54,877 nt of DNA from Phycisphaerae bacterium (GCA_016929245.1 JAFGJE010000010.1:1-54877), one strand, 5' to 3'; shown: positions 9,226 to 18,594, numbered from the stretch's first letter. Translations and numbers: made by a program. The notes: a model not told the origin generated them from the letters alone.

Positions 9226-10518
9226 ATGACGCTGATAGGACAAGGCCGGGCCGGTCAGGCGATGGATCTTCATAATATTGGTAATATCGTGTCACAAGCC
9301 GCCGACGCGCTGGCGCCGGACGGGAAAAAAGTGCTGGTGATCGTTCCCGATCATACGCGCACCTGCCCCCTGCCGGAAATCGCCCGACAATTGCATGCCC
9401 ATATCGCACCCCGCGCCAAGGCGCTGGATTTTCTCATCGCCCTGGGCACGCACCCCGCCCTGCCCGACGACGCCATCGACAAACTTTTCGGCATCGAACC
9501 GGGGAACCGCGGCGAAGTCTTACCGGGCAGCCAAATCTTCAACCATGAATGGAAGAATCCGGACATGCTCGCGAGGATCGGCGCGTTCACGCGCGACGAA
9601 GTCGCCACGTACTTATCGCCGGAAAACCATATCTTCGCCCGCGATATCGACGTGACGATCAACAAGCGCATCTTCGAGTACGACATCGTCCTGATCGCGG
9701 GGCCCGTCTTTCCGCACGAGGTGGTGGGATTCTCCGGCGGGGCGAAATATTTCTTCCCGGGCATCTGCGGCGAGGAACTTTTGAACTTCTTCCACTGGCT
9801 GGGCGCGTTGATCACGATCCCGAAGATGATCGGCGTGAAGGACACGCCCGTCCGCGCGATGCTGCACAAGGCGATGGACATGATCTCCGTCGAGAAATAC
9901 GCCCTGTGCATGGTCGTGAAGGGTCACGACCTGGCGGGGTTGTACTTCAGCGACGTGCAGGAAAGCTGGTCCACCGCCGCGGACCTGTCGGATGAGATTC
10001 ACACGATCTATTGCGACCGGCCTTTTGATTCGATCCTCTCCCGCGCCCCGGAGATGTACGACGAACTCTGGACGGGCGGAAAGTGCATGTACAAGATGGA
10101 GTGCGTCGTCGCGGACGGCGGGGAGCTGATCATCTACGCGCCGCACATTTCGGAAATCGCCGTCGCCCACGGCGCGGTGATCCGGGCGATCGGCTATCAT
10201 TCCCTGCCGTTCTTCGTGAATCAGTGGGACCAGTACAAGGACTACCCCTGGGGGGTGCTGGCGCACTCGACGCACGTGCGCGGTATCGGCACGTACGAGA
10301 ACGGCAGGGAGCATTCGCGCGTGAACGTCACCCTCGCGACGGGCATTCCGAAGGACGTGTGCGAGAACATCAACATGGGCTACCGCGATCCCGCGAGCAT
10401 CAACGTCGCCGACTGGGAAGGCAAGGAAGACGAGGGACGATTATACGTCCCGAAGGCCGGCGAAATGCTCTATCGCCTGCGGAAAGACATCGCCCCCGAA
10501 TGGCAGCGCTGCGGCTGA
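9226..10518 (+). CDS. LarA-family (DUF2088) nickel-dependent racemase-like protein
   Basis: Protein of 430 residues related to lactate racemase LarA, which uses a nickel-pincer nucleotide to move hydride on 2-hydroxy acids. Visible family motifs are VPDHTRTCPLPE, ALGTHPALPD (the GTH histidine), and HEVVGFSGGAKYFFPGICG, which holds the catalytic histidine and the cofactor-binding lysine of GGAK. FFHW then offers a further histidine. No larB, larC or larE cofactor genes lie nearby, and many LarA paralogues act on other hydroxy acids, so the substrate is open. ATG 9226 has CAGGAG eight bases upstream. The MnmE-like GTPase gene starts 8 bases after its stop. Confidence 0.85.
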   Translation: MTLIGQGRAGQAMDLHNIGNIVSQAADALAPDGKKVLVIVPDHTRTCPLPEIARQLHAHIAPRAKALDFLIALGTHPALPDDAIDKLFGIEPGNRGEVLPGSQIFNHEWKNPDMLARIGAFTRDEVATYLSPENHIFARDIDVTINKRIFEYDIVLIAGPVFPHEVVGFSGGAKYFFPGICGEELLNFFHWLGALITIPKMIGVKDTPVRAMLHKAMDMISVEKYALCMVVKGHDLAGLYFSDVQESWSTAADLSDEIHTIYCDRPFDSILSRAPEMYDELWTGGKCMYKMECVVADGGELIIYAPHISEIAVAHGAVIRAIGYHSLPFFVNQWDQYKDYPWGVLAHSTHVRGIGTYENGREHSRVNVTLATGIPKDVCENINMGYRDPASINVADWEGKEDEGRLYVPKAGEMLYRLRKDIAPEWQRCG

Positions 10519-10525
10519 CGTTGGC

Positions 10526-11695
10526 ATGCACCACGAACCCGAACAACTCACGGCTTCTTTGCAAACCCCGCCGGGCAAAGGCGGGATCGCCGTGGTTTCG
10601 CTGGCGGGGGAAGGATGGGGAGACGTGTTGGAGGATGTGTTTCGTTCGCGGAACGGCCAAGCCTTCAGCGACACGTCCTTCGATCAACTGCACCTGGGGA
10701 ATCTGATGGACGGGGAGGAAATTCTCGACGAAGCCGTCGTCGCTCTTTCCCCTCGCGGCGCGGAGATCAATATCCACGGCGGACCGATGACCGCCCGTCG
10801 CGTGCTGCGACGACTGGCAGAATTGGGCGCCACGGTTAAACCCGGCCGCGACGACGCGCCGTTCGAGCCGAGTCATCCGAGATGGCGAAACCCCGCCGTC
10901 GGGCGCGAACTGCAAATCGCCCTGCCCGACGCGCCGAGCTTGTTGGCGGCTTCGGTGCTGACGAACCAGTGGTCGGCAGGCCTGAGTAAACTGGCGCGAG
11001 AGATTCTCGACGCCCCTGCTCTCGCACCCGACGCCGCCGACCGACTCCTCGCGGCTGCCGACGCCTTCCGGACAACCCGCCGCCTGCTCCAACCGCCTGA
11101 GGTTGTCCTCGCCGGTCCGCCCAACGCCGGAAAGAGCACGCTGACCAACGCGCTGGTCGGCCGGTGCGTCAGCATCGTGCATAGCCGGGCCGGCACGACC
11201 CGCGACTGGGTTCGCCACAAGGCGATCCTCGCGGGTCGATGCGTGTATCTGACCGACACAGCCGGGCTGTGGGAAACCGACCACCCCGTCGAGGCGGAAT
11301 CCGTCCGCCGGGCGTGGGAGCAAATCGAAAAAGCGGACCTGGTCTTGCTGCTCACCGAGGGCGATCCCATCGAACTACCCCAAACCATCCACACCCAAAA
11401 AATTCTTCACGTCCAAACCAAGCGCGACCGCCCCACCGCTCATCCCGGCGCCGGCCGATTGAAAATCTCCGCCCAAACGGGCGAAGGAATTCCCGAACTG
11501 ACCCAAGCCGTCCTCGAAGCGCTGGGATTGACGGATATCAATCCCGCCACCCCGTCAGCCTTCACCCCCCGCCAGGAATCCCTCCTCCGCACCGCCGCCA
11601 AACAACGGCAACAAAACAGCATCACGTGGAAAAACACACTACGGGAATTGCTGGGGGAAGAAGAGAACGCGAATAAGACGAATAAAACCGAATAA
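10526..11695 (+). CDS. MnmE/TrmE-like GTPase lacking the C-terminal CIGK end
   Basis: Protein of 389 residues. Residues 1-110 resemble the TrmE N-terminal folate-binding domain (PGKGGIAVV, then INIHGGP). A GTPase domain follows with G1 GPPNAGKST (197-205), G2 AGTTRD, G3 DTAG (244-247), a TKRD form of G4 and SAQTGEGI as G5. Normal MnmE is about 450 residues and ends in a FCIGK-type motif whose cysteine is needed for tRNA wobble-uridine modification. This protein stops soon after FTPRQESLL, and its last dozen residues (EEENANKTNKTE) are encoded by an intergenic repeat family. A separate full MnmE elsewhere is likely; this may be a GTPase paralogue. Confidence 0.8.
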   Translation: MHHEPEQLTASLQTPPGKGGIAVVSLAGEGWGDVLEDVFRSRNGQAFSDTSFDQLHLGNLMDGEEILDEAVVALSPRGAEINIHGGPMTARRVLRRLAELGATVKPGRDDAPFEPSHPRWRNPAVGRELQIALPDAPSLLAASVLTNQWSAGLSKLAREILDAPALAPDAADRLLAAADAFRTTRRLLQPPEVVLAGPPNAGKSTLTNALVGRCVSIVHSRAGTTRDWVRHKAILAGRCVYLTDTAGLWETDHPVEAESVRRAWEQIEKADLVLLLTEGDPIELPQTIHTQKILHVQTKRDRPTAHPGAGRLKISAQTGEGIPELTQAVLEALGLTDINPATPSAFTPRQESLLRTAAKQRQQNSITWKNTLRELLGEEENANKTNKTE

Positions 11696-12075
11696 AGGCC
11701 GATCGTTTCGTGTATACGTATTGATCCAAAACATAGGAATAATTGTTTTGAAAGTAGCCACGGGCGCAAGCCCGTGGAAAAATATGCTCTAAAATTTTCA
11801 ACGAGTCCCACAGGGACGATTGAGTGTTTCAATCGTCCCTACGGGATTCGAATATCTCTATACAACGGGGTGTCCACGGGCTTGCGCCCGTGGCTACTTT
11901 CAAAGAAATTCAAATGACTACATCGGCCTTTATTTGTTGAATTGGCATAAGATGAATGAAGACGAATTTTGTTGATGTTTTTCTTCTGACTCCCGACTCC
12001 TGACTACAAATCCTTCGCGCAATTTGTCTTCATCCGTCTTACCTGTCCCCTAGGGATTCGCGTTCTCTTCCGGTT
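11655..12075. repeat. nested repeat block: AGAACGCGAAT family flanking a GCCACGGGCGC palindrome
   Basis: Outer elements at about 11655-11700 (AGAGAACGCGAATAAGACGA) and 12010-12075 (ending TAGGGATTCGCGTTCTCT) belong to a family seen again at 44556-44673 and 40150-40214. Inside, 11747-11904 is a 158-base palindrome: arms TTTGAAAGTAGCCACGGGCG and its complement, with an inner pair around GGGACGATTGA / TCAATCGTCCC. The same inner palindrome is at 22836-23007. The outer elements overlap the 3' ends of the GTPase gene and of the converging transglutaminase gene. Confidence 0.75.
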
Positions 12076-14327
12076 TTTCCTTGTGCGCTGATTTGTTCGC
12101 AGAGGGCGTCGAAGTGTTCTCGGGCCTGTTGGAGTTCTTCGGGGGTGGGTTCCCGTCGTCCCCAGCGCCAGCGGTATTGCAGATGCGCCAGCGCGTCGAG
12201 CCGGAAGGCGGGGAGGTTGAATTTCTTCCGCGCCTCGGACATCTGCTCCAGGAGAGTCTTGTCGGGCGTGACGATCAATCCCCGTCGCTCCAGCAGCGCC
12301 AATAACCGGTTCAGCAGAACCAATCGCCGGCCCATCACGGGCAGTTTCCGTCGTCGGCGACGCCGGATATGCTGCACCACGATCACCAGGACGATCAAGG
12401 CCGTGAATCCCTGCAACACCAACAGAAAATTGAACAGCAACCGGTCCACCACGCCGCGCTGCAGAAGGTTCAGGAAGCTGTCCTTCAGCGTGTGCAATCC
12501 TTTCATACACTGACGCCACAACGCGAGGGCTTCGTCGGTCGCCCGATCGGACAGTTCCCGTTGTTCCGCCAGGTCGTATCCCACGACCTGCTGATACCAC
12601 TGAAAATGAATCTCCTGGAAGAAATCCTTGATGAAGGCGTACCAGGGGCGTTCCATCGCCTCCAGGCGCGCCCCGCCGGGGGTCGGGTCGAACGGCGTCC
12701 AGTCCGTCGCCTCGGTGAACACCTCGCACCAGGCGTGCGCGTCGCGGTCGCGCACGATGAATTCATCCGTGTCCGGGTCGTATTCGTCCATCACGAACCC
12801 GACGGCTACCCTCGCCGGAACGCCCAGCAGGTTGCACATCACCGTCATCGCCGAGGCGAAATATTCGCAGTGTCCCCGCCGGAGATGAAACAGGAAATCC
12901 TCCACGCCGTCCCGGCTGGGATCGCTCTGACTCAGATCGAGCGTGTATTCGTAATTCTTCTTCAGTTGGGTTTCGATCCGCTGAGCGATCTGGAGGGATA
13001 ATTCATCGGTGCGATGCGGCGGATCGCGAAGCTGCTCGAGTAAATCTCCGCACCATTCCTCCGCCAGGGCGGTGACGCGTTTTTTCGCGATGGGAGGCAG
13101 TTGCACGCGCGGCTGGGTCAGAAGCCCGGTATCTCCCCGAATCCACGCCAGGTGCGCCCGACGACGCTCGTCCAGGGGCGGGGGAAACGAGATGGTTTCG
13201 TATCGAAGCCGTTCCCGCGGCGGATACGCGCCGCGCACGGCGTATTCCAGGCCGCGGGAAAACATCACGTTGATCCCCTCGGACATGTTCATCCGAACGG
13301 TGGGATACGGGGCGAACAGGTCGGTGTGTCCCAGCGTCATCGAACGAATGTCGTGACGAACCAGTCCGCGTCCCAACCCCGTGTCCAGCGGCGCCGGCTG
13401 GGCGGCCGAGAGAAGATATCGCTCGTTGCCGGCGGTGTTTTTCCAGGAGGAATTTTCATACGAATCCATCACCACGCCGCGCAGGTACCGGCTGGGCGGT
13501 TCGGCGGCCTGGCTGGACTTCCATCCGTCCCGATGCACGGCGACGCGCAGCACGATACGGTCGGACAAGTAGATCGTTTTCTGCTGCCCGAGGCGAATGG
13601 ACGTGTCGAATCCGGTGGCCAGGATGTTTTTCTGCGCCTCTTCCAGGATGTTGCCTCCCGTGCGGGGCGTCAGCAGAAACGCGAAAACGCCCACGATCAG
13701 CGCCGGAATCGTCACCGCCCAGATGAACCGATGCAGCGATTTACCGGGCCATTGGCGGATCACGTTCCAGGCGACCTGCCGGGGGGACAGGGGTCCCGCC
13801 TCGCCGCGCAGGCGCGTCGCGCCGGCGGCGTCCAGACCTCGCTTGAGCGTGAAGACCATCGCCACGTAACTCGCCAGCAGGAGATACATCACCAGCGCGA
13901 CGGCGAACCACGGCGCCGAGCAGATCAGCGCCGTGGTGACCATCAGCAGCATATTGAGCGTTAAGAGCTGAATATAATCCCGGGCGCGCTTCCGCTCGAA
14001 GAGTTTCAGCAACTGGATGAGCATCATGAAGTGCCCCACCGTCACCTGCGGCAGGACGTTGGCGAACTGCGCCTCCAGCACGATCACGATCAGCGAGAGC
14101 ACCACGCCGATATTCACGAACGCGCGGCGGATGTAAATTTCCATGTTCCGGCGGACGACCAGCCAGTTGATCCCCACGCCCAGCGTACAACTGATCAGGT
14201 ATAACAAATTCCCCTCGGCGAGGCTGAACGTCGTCGTGCCCAGCCAGATCAGCAGAAGCAGCGGCTGTTCCAGCCGGCGGCGCTCCGTGAGCACCATATC
14301 CGCCGTCGTGTAGCTGCTCAGGGGCAT
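12039..14327 (-). CDS. transglutaminase-like membrane protein (TgpA/DUF3488 type)
   Basis: Protein of 762 residues. About seven N-terminal membrane helices (residues 15-230) are followed by a large extracytoplasmic part with a transglutaminase-like core. The Cys-His-Asp triad is readable: Cys in RRGHCEYFASAMT, His in DRDAHAWCEVF, Asp in TPFDPTPGG. A last membrane helix (LVLQGFTALIVLVIVV) and a charged C-terminal helix region like DUF4129 complete it. The family accompanies MoxR and DUF58 genes in many phyla, where it may process or cross-link envelope proteins; its substrate is unknown. Its start overlaps the DUF58 stop by ten bases. The last residues (GRERESLGDR) are encoded by a repeat element. 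Confidence 0.88.
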   Translation of the reverse strand: MPLSSYTTADMVLTERRRLEQPLLLLIWLGTTTFSLAEGNLLYLISCTLGVGINWLVVRRNMEIYIRRAFVNIGVVLSLIVIVLEAQFANVLPQVTVGHFMMLIQLLKLFERKRARDYIQLLTLNMLLMVTTALICSAPWFAVALVMYLLLASYVAMVFTLKRGLDAAGATRLRGEAGPLSPRQVAWNVIRQWPGKSLHRFIWAVTIPALIVGVFAFLLTPRTGGNILEEAQKNILATGFDTSIRLGQQKTIYLSDRIVLRVAVHRDGWKSSQAAEPPSRYLRGVVMDSYENSSWKNTAGNERYLLSAAQPAPLDTGLGRGLVRHDIRSMTLGHTDLFAPYPTVRMNMSEGINVMFSRGLEYAVRGAYPPRERLRYETISFPPPLDERRRAHLAWIRGDTGLLTQPRVQLPPIAKKRVTALAEEWCGDLLEQLRDPPHRTDELSLQIAQRIETQLKKNYEYTLDLSQSDPSRDGVEDFLFHLRRGHCEYFASAMTVMCNLLGVPARVAVGFVMDEYDPDTDEFIVRDRDAHAWCEVFTEATDWTPFDPTPGGARLEAMERPWYAFIKDFFQEIHFQWYQQVVGYDLAEQRELSDRATDEALALWRQCMKGLHTLKDSFLNLLQRGVVDRLLFNFLLVLQGFTALIVLVIVVQHIRRRRRRKLPVMGRRLVLLNRLLALLERRGLIVTPDKTLLEQMSEARKKFNLPAFRLDALAHLQYRWRWGRREPTPEELQQAREHFDALCEQISAQGKTGRERESLGDR

Positions 14328-15493
14328 TTTTCCTCCCGCGTCCGCACCAGGGGATTGTCCTCAAAGACGCCCTCCAGATCGACGGCCGCGATCACTTCCA
14401 GGTGTCGTGCGGACCGCCCCAACCCCGCCAGGACGGCGGGGGAAATTCCTTCCCGCGCCTCGGTCAGCAGAAACGTCTGGGCGTTGTGCACCGCCGAGGC
14501 GGGAATCGCCTCGACCACCCGGTGAAAGGCGACCGGTTCGGCGTCGGAGACGTTCGCCAGGGCGTCGAGAAGGCTGATTCGCGCGCCGATGCCCATCGCG
14601 GGCGGAAAAACCTCCGGCCCCTTGGCGCCCGCGATCGCCAGGCCCACCTGGAATCCGCGCATCAACGCCTGGTCGATCATCGTCGCCGCGAGCCGCAGCA
14701 GACGCTCCCGCTGCCACTCGGCCAGCGGTTCGGTTTCGTCCAGGCTCGTGTCGATCACCAGAAACAGCACGTCCGGCACGGGATGGGCCATCTCGCGGAC
14801 AACGGGCGTTTCGCGCCCGGCGCTGCGCCGCCAGTGGATCCATCGCGGACTGTCGCCCGTGCGGTATTCCCGCAGGCCGAAAAATTCATCCTGTCCGCCC
14901 TGCAGTCGGCTGGGCGGCGCGTTGGACGCCTCCAGCGCCCCGCGACGGAACAGGTCGGACTTGAGTCGCCCCTTCGCGGGCCAAACCACCAGCGAAGCCG
15001 TCTGCTCCACGTCGCGCCGCACGATGACCAGGCCGAAAGGAAATTTCGTGGTCAGTCGAACGCCCTTCAGGTCCACTCTGCCTCGGTTTTCCGCGTTTAA
15101 GCGACACCCCGCCCGAAACACGCTCCGCCCGGGCAGGTGCACGCAGTAACCGTACGCGTTCTCCACGCCCCGGGGCGCGATTTCATGCAGCGCGATCCCC
15201 AGGCACGGCGAGTGACGGCGACGGTTGCGAAGATAGTACCCGAAATACACCGTCTCGAACTGCCACGCCCGCGTCGGGAGTTCCCGATGGACGTTGGCGG
15301 CGATCACCATCCCGCGGGCGATCATCGCCGAAACCGCCATTCCCCCCAGCATCGCCCCGAATAAAACGAACATCATGGGCATCTGGCTGCGAACGGCCGC
15401 CAGCCCCACCAGAAGACTGACCAGCAGAAACAACCACCCCGCCAGGGTCACGCGAAGCGTCGTTCGCCGATCTTTTCGTTTCCGTCGCGCCAT
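14318..15493 (-). CDS. DUF58 domain protein (VWA-like)
   Basis: Protein of 391 residues with two N-terminal membrane helices (about 12-55) and a cytoplasmic or periplasmic domain bearing the DUF58 signature FFGLREYRTGDSPRWIHWRR, followed by a VWA-like segment VPDVLFLVIDTSLDE that could form a metal-ion-dependent adhesion site. It is the middle gene of the MoxR - DUF58 - transglutaminase unit. In related operons the MoxR ATPase is thought to act on VWA-containing partners as a chaperone. Start at ATG 15493. Confidence 0.88.
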   Translation of the reverse strand: MARRKRKDRRTTLRVTLAGWLFLLVSLLVGLAAVRSQMPMMFVLFGAMLGGMAVSAMIARGMVIAANVHRELPTRAWQFETVYFGYYLRNRRRHSPCLGIALHEIAPRGVENAYGYCVHLPGRSVFRAGCRLNAENRGRVDLKGVRLTTKFPFGLVIVRRDVEQTASLVVWPAKGRLKSDLFRRGALEASNAPPSRLQGGQDEFFGLREYRTGDSPRWIHWRRSAGRETPVVREMAHPVPDVLFLVIDTSLDETEPLAEWQRERLLRLAATMIDQALMRGFQVGLAIAGAKGPEVFPPAMGIGARISLLDALANVSDAEPVAFHRVVEAIPASAVHNAQTFLLTEAREGISPAVLAGLGRSARHLEVIAAVDLEGVFEDNPLVRTREEKCP

Positions 15494-15510
15494 GGTGAAT
15501 CTGCAAGATG

Positions 15511-15634
15511 TTCACCACAGAGACACAAAGATCACGGAGTTTCTTATTGTGATTTTCAAATTTCAAATCTCAGATTTCAGCTTGCCAACCAGAAGTCTTT
15601 CTGATCTCTGTGCACTCCGTGCCTCTGTGGTGAA
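15511..15634. repeat. CACAGAG-family inverted repeat inside the MoxR operon
   Basis: Inverted repeat with arms TTCACCACAGAGACACAAAG and its partner ending CTCTGTGGTGAA, enclosing a short AT-rich palindrome (CAAATTTCAAATCTCAGATT). It occupies nearly all of the gap between the MoxR stop and the DUF58 start, so the operon transcript would carry it. Related copies lie at 42603-42814 and 46049-46135. Confidence 0.8.
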
Positions 15635-15648
15635 AAAGTATTCTTCCG

Positions 15649-16593
15649 TCATCGGGGAATCGGAACGGTTTCGAGGATTTTCCGGAACACGCCGTCGGCG
15701 GCCGCTCCCGCGCCGTTGTGCGCGAAAGCCCGGGCCTGGAGACGATGAGCGCACACGGGCGTGGCGAGATTCTTCACGTCGTCGGGCACGACGTATCCCC
15801 GCCCGTCCAGCAGCGCCATCGCGCGGGCCGCCTGCATCAGCGCCAGCGAACCGCGCGGCGAGAGGCCCACCGTCAACTCCTCGCTGCGGCGGGTGGCTTC
15901 GGCGATGTCGAGAATGTAATCCACGATCGCGTCTTCCATGTGCACCTCGTGGACGGAATCCTGAAGCGCCGTCAGTTCGTCGGCGGTCATGATCGGCTGA
16001 AGTTCCGTCAGTTTCGTCCTGGCCGGCTGGGTGCGGAGAATCCGCCGCTCGGTGTCCTTATCCGGATGCCCGATCCGCACGCGGATCATGAATCGGTCCA
16101 GTTGATTTTCCGGCAGGAAGTACGTGCCCTCGAATTCGTAGGGATTCTGCGTGGCGATGACCATGAACGGCGGGCCGAGAGGATAGGTGTGCCCGTCGGT
16201 GGAAACCTGGGCTTCGTTCATCGCCTCCAGCAGCGCGCTTTGCGTGCGCGGGGTCGTGCGGTTGATCTCGTCCGCGAGGATCAGGTTCGCGAAGATCGGC
16301 CCGCGGTTGAAGGTGAATTCGCCGGTCTTGGCGTCGTAGATGCTCACGCCGAGGATGTCCGTCGGAAGCAGGTCGGGCGTCAGCTGGATGCGGTTGAAGG
16401 TGCATTGCAGGCTCGCGGCGATGGAGCGCGTCAGGATCGTCTTGCCCACGCCGGGAACGTCTTCCAGCAACACATGCCCCCTGGCCAACAACGCGACGAT
16501 CACATGCCGAACCGCGTCGCTCTTGCCCAGAAGAACCGTTTCAATCTGCTCGATCAGACGCGCGAGTTTTTCCTGGTTTTCGTGTTCCGCCAT
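15649..16593 (-). CDS. MoxR-family AAA+ ATPase
   Basis: Cytoplasmic AAA+ ATPase of 314 residues. Walker A is GVGKTILTR within LLEDVPGVGKT, Walker B is ANLILADEINRTTP, and ATQNPYEFEGTYFLPENQLDR is the MoxR-specific sensor region. The start MAEHENQEK at 16593 is preferred; an in-frame start 16 codons earlier (16641) adds sequence with no family match. First gene of a three-gene unit with DUF58 and transglutaminase genes, although a repeat separates it from the second. A TATAAT-like -10 (minus strand, about 16644-16639) lies upstream, without a clear -35. Confidence 0.9.
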   Translation of the reverse strand: MAEHENQEKLARLIEQIETVLLGKSDAVRHVIVALLARGHVLLEDVPGVGKTILTRSIAASLQCTFNRIQLTPDLLPTDILGVSIYDAKTGEFTFNRGPIFANLILADEINRTTPRTQSALLEAMNEAQVSTDGHTYPLGPPFMVIATQNPYEFEGTYFLPENQLDRFMIRVRIGHPDKDTERRILRTQPARTKLTELQPIMTADELTALQDSVHEVHMEDAIVDYILDIAEATRRSEELTVGLSPRGSLALMQAARAMALLDGRGYVVPDDVKNLATPVCAHRLQARAFAHNGAGAAADGVFRKILETVPIPR

Positions 16594-16724
16594 CGGTTTT
16601 CTTTCCGTGCCTTTTGGTGGTGGTTTCCCAAACGGGAACATTATACCATAGACCCCGACCCGGCCTCCAGTGGATTGCCGTCGCGGCTGGGGTTTCCTTT
16701 TCTATCGGAATATCAAGAACGAAA

Positions 16725-17381
16725 ATGTTCACGGGAATTGTTCAACATGTCGGAGTCGTCCGGAACGTCAGCCCCGACGGTGCGGGACGACGACTGCGCC
16801 TGGACCTCGGCCCGCTCGCGCGAGTCTTGAAACCGGGCGACAGCGTGGCCGTCAACGGCCTGTGCTTAACCGCCGGCGCGATCGCGCCGCCGACGGCGGA
16901 GTTCGACGTGGTCGCGGAGTCGCTTTCGCGCTCCACGCTGGGAACCCTCGCGCCCGGCGATTCGGTGAACCTGGAACCGGCCCTGTCAGCCGAGGGTCGC
17001 TTTGACGGGCATATCGTCCAGGGGCACGTGGACGGGCAAGCGACGGTCAAACGCACCTCCATCGCGCAGCCCTGGATCGCGGAATTCACAGCCGCCCGTG
17101 AGATCGTGGACCAGATGGTTCCCAAAGGCTCCGTCGCCATCGACGGTGTGTCGCTGACGCTGGCGGGGGTGGAGGCCGACACGTTCCGCGTCGCCCTGAT
17201 CCCCACCACGCTGGCGAAGACGACGCTGGCGAAACTCACCGTCGGCGACCGGGTGAATCTCGAAGTGGATATTCTCGGCAAATACATCCGTCGATACTTA
17301 CAACAGATGCTCGGTGACGGTGAATCCGCCGCTACAACAGGCCTGACGCTCGAAAAACTCAAAACCGCGGGATTTATGTAA
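16725..17381 (+). CDS. ribE: riboflavin synthase, alpha chain
   Basis: Protein of 218 residues with the two tandem lumazine-binding barrels of riboflavin synthase, which dismutates two 6,7-dimethyl-8-ribityllumazine molecules to riboflavin. The start MFTGIVQHVG is diagnostic; LKPGDSVAVNGLCL and GHIVQGHVDGQ mark barrel one, and VPKGSVAIDGVSLT and FRVALIPTTLAKT barrel two. ATG 16725 opens the conserved MFTGIV. It is divergent from the MoxR operon; no ribD, ribBA or ribH is adjacent and no FMN riboswitch is seen upstream. The last 15 or so residues are nonconserved. Confidence 0.95.
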   Translation: MFTGIVQHVGVVRNVSPDGAGRRLRLDLGPLARVLKPGDSVAVNGLCLTAGAIAPPTAEFDVVAESLSRSTLGTLAPGDSVNLEPALSAEGRFDGHIVQGHVDGQATVKRTSIAQPWIAEFTAAREIVDQMVPKGSVAIDGVSLTLAGVEADTFRVALIPTTLAKTTLAKLTVGDRVNLEVDILGKYIRRYLQQMLGDGESAATTGLTLEKLKTAGFM

Positions 17382-17395
17382 CGAAAAAAACATTC

Positions 17396-17493
17396 ATTGT
17401 CATCCTGAGCGGAGCGCAGCGGAGTCGAAGGACCCCACGCCCAGGAAACCGTGAGGTCCTTCGACTCCGCTGCGCTCCGCTCAGGATGACAAT
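17396..17493. repeat. GGAGCG-type inverted repeat, copy 1
   Basis: Near-perfect 98-base palindrome. The left arm begins ATTGTCATCCTGAGCGGAGC and the right arm ends GCTCAGGATGACAAT, with a short central hairpin. It lies between ribE and the FNT channel gene. Other copies are at 18487-18589, 51934-52027 and 54091-54202. No transposase or RAYT gene is nearby. Confidence 0.9.
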
Positions 17494-17608
17494 GATGATC
17501 AAATCTCCCGCAGAGTTCTGGACATTTTCCTCTCAGCCGGTACACTGTTCCGCGGAACCGAAGTTTGAACGTATGCCTGTCGCGTCGTTGCAGGAAAGGA
17601 GACCAAAC

Positions 17609-18466
17609 GTGAGCGATTCCGGAAAGCATTTTGTTCGTTTCGACATGTTGTTACCGCCCGAGATGGCCGAGAAAGCCGCCCAGGCCGGCATCAAGAAAGT
17701 GCAGATCGACACCTTCAGCATGCTCCTGATGAGCATCCTGGCGGGGATTTTCATCGCGATGGCGTCCAATTTTTACACCGCCGTCCTGACGAAAAGCGGA
17801 AGTATCCCGTTCGGAATCGCGAAACTCCTGGGCGGGTTGGCGTTCTGCATGGGTTTGATTCTCGTGGTCGTCGCCGGCGCGGAACTGTTCACGGGGAACA
17901 ACCTGATCGTGATGGCGGTGCTGAGCAGAAAGGTCGGAAAACGCTGGCTGTTCAAAAACTGGCTGGTCGTGTTCGTGGGCAATCTCATCGGTTCGATCCT
18001 CTACGCCCTGATGGTCTGGGGATCGGGACAGGACACTCTCGCCGGCGGATCGCTGGGTAAATTGGCGATCGGAATCGCCGAAGCGAAATGCGAAATCCCC
18101 TTCTGGCAGGCATTCTTCCGCGGCGTGCTGTGCAACGCGCTGGTCTGCCTGGCGATCTGGATGTGTTTTTCCAGCCAATCGACCACCGACCGCGTGATGG
18201 CAATCCTGTTTCCCATCACCGCGTTCGTCGCGTGCGGGTTCGAGCACTGCGTCGCGAACATGTACTTCATCTCCATCGGACTGTTCCTGAAGGCCGGGGG
18301 AGCGGAAGTCGGCGAAAACCTGACCTGGCTGAACTTCTTCTGGAAAAATCTCCTGCCCGTCACGCTGGGCAACATCGTCGGCGGCGCGGGACTGGTGGGC
18401 TTCGTCTTCTGGATGATCTACAAGCGAAGAGGAAGGGAACCCAAATACCGAGACCAGATGCCGTAG
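17609..18466 (+). CDS. formate/nitrite transporter (FNT) family channel
   Basis: Six-helix inner-membrane protein of 285 residues of the FocA/NirC family, pentameric channels for formate, nitrite or hydrosulfide. Helix segments such as FSMLLMSILAGIFIAMAS, GLILVVVAGAELFTGNN (the conserved omega-loop region) and AFVACGFEHCVANMYF, with the pore histidine after GFE, are typical. The GTG at 17609 is chosen because GGAAAGGAG lies seven bases upstream; an ATG 12 codons later is possible. Flanked on both sides by copies of the same inverted repeat. Substrate cannot be told from sequence; no pyruvate formate-lyase or nitrite reductase gene is adjacent. Confidence 0.9.
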   Translation: MSDSGKHFVRFDMLLPPEMAEKAAQAGIKKVQIDTFSMLLMSILAGIFIAMASNFYTAVLTKSGSIPFGIAKLLGGLAFCMGLILVVVAGAELFTGNNLIVMAVLSRKVGKRWLFKNWLVVFVGNLIGSILYALMVWGSGQDTLAGGSLGKLAIGIAEAKCEIPFWQAFFRGVLCNALVCLAIWMCFSSQSTTDRVMAILFPITAFVACGFEHCVANMYFISIGLFLKAGGAEVGENLTWLNFFWKNLLPVTLGNIVGGAGLVGFVFWMIYKRRGREPKYRDQMP

Positions 18467-18486
18467 GAAATTTATAAAAGTTACTG

Positions 18487-18589
18487 CTGTCATCCTGAGC
18501 GGAGCGAAGCGGAGTCGAAGGATCTTACGGGTTACTTGGCGTAAGATCCTTCAACTTCGCTCGAAGACTCGCTCCGCTCAGGATGACAG
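18487..18589. repeat. GGAGCG-type inverted repeat, copy 2
   Basis: Inverted repeat opening CTGTCATCCTGAGCGGAGCG and closing CGCTCAGGATGACAG after one base change, with a central GATCTTACG / CGTAAGATC pair. The right arm contains a small rearrangement (CTTCGCTCGAAGACTCGCTC). It lies between the convergent FNT and AGE-epimerase genes, where it can form a transcript-end hairpin in both directions. Confidence 0.88.
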
Positions 18590-18594
18590 TATTT

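Noticed and set aside
16639-16680. Strong promoter for the MoxR operon
   Set aside because: A good TATAAT is present on the minus strand but no -35 box at proper distance, so it is only mentioned.
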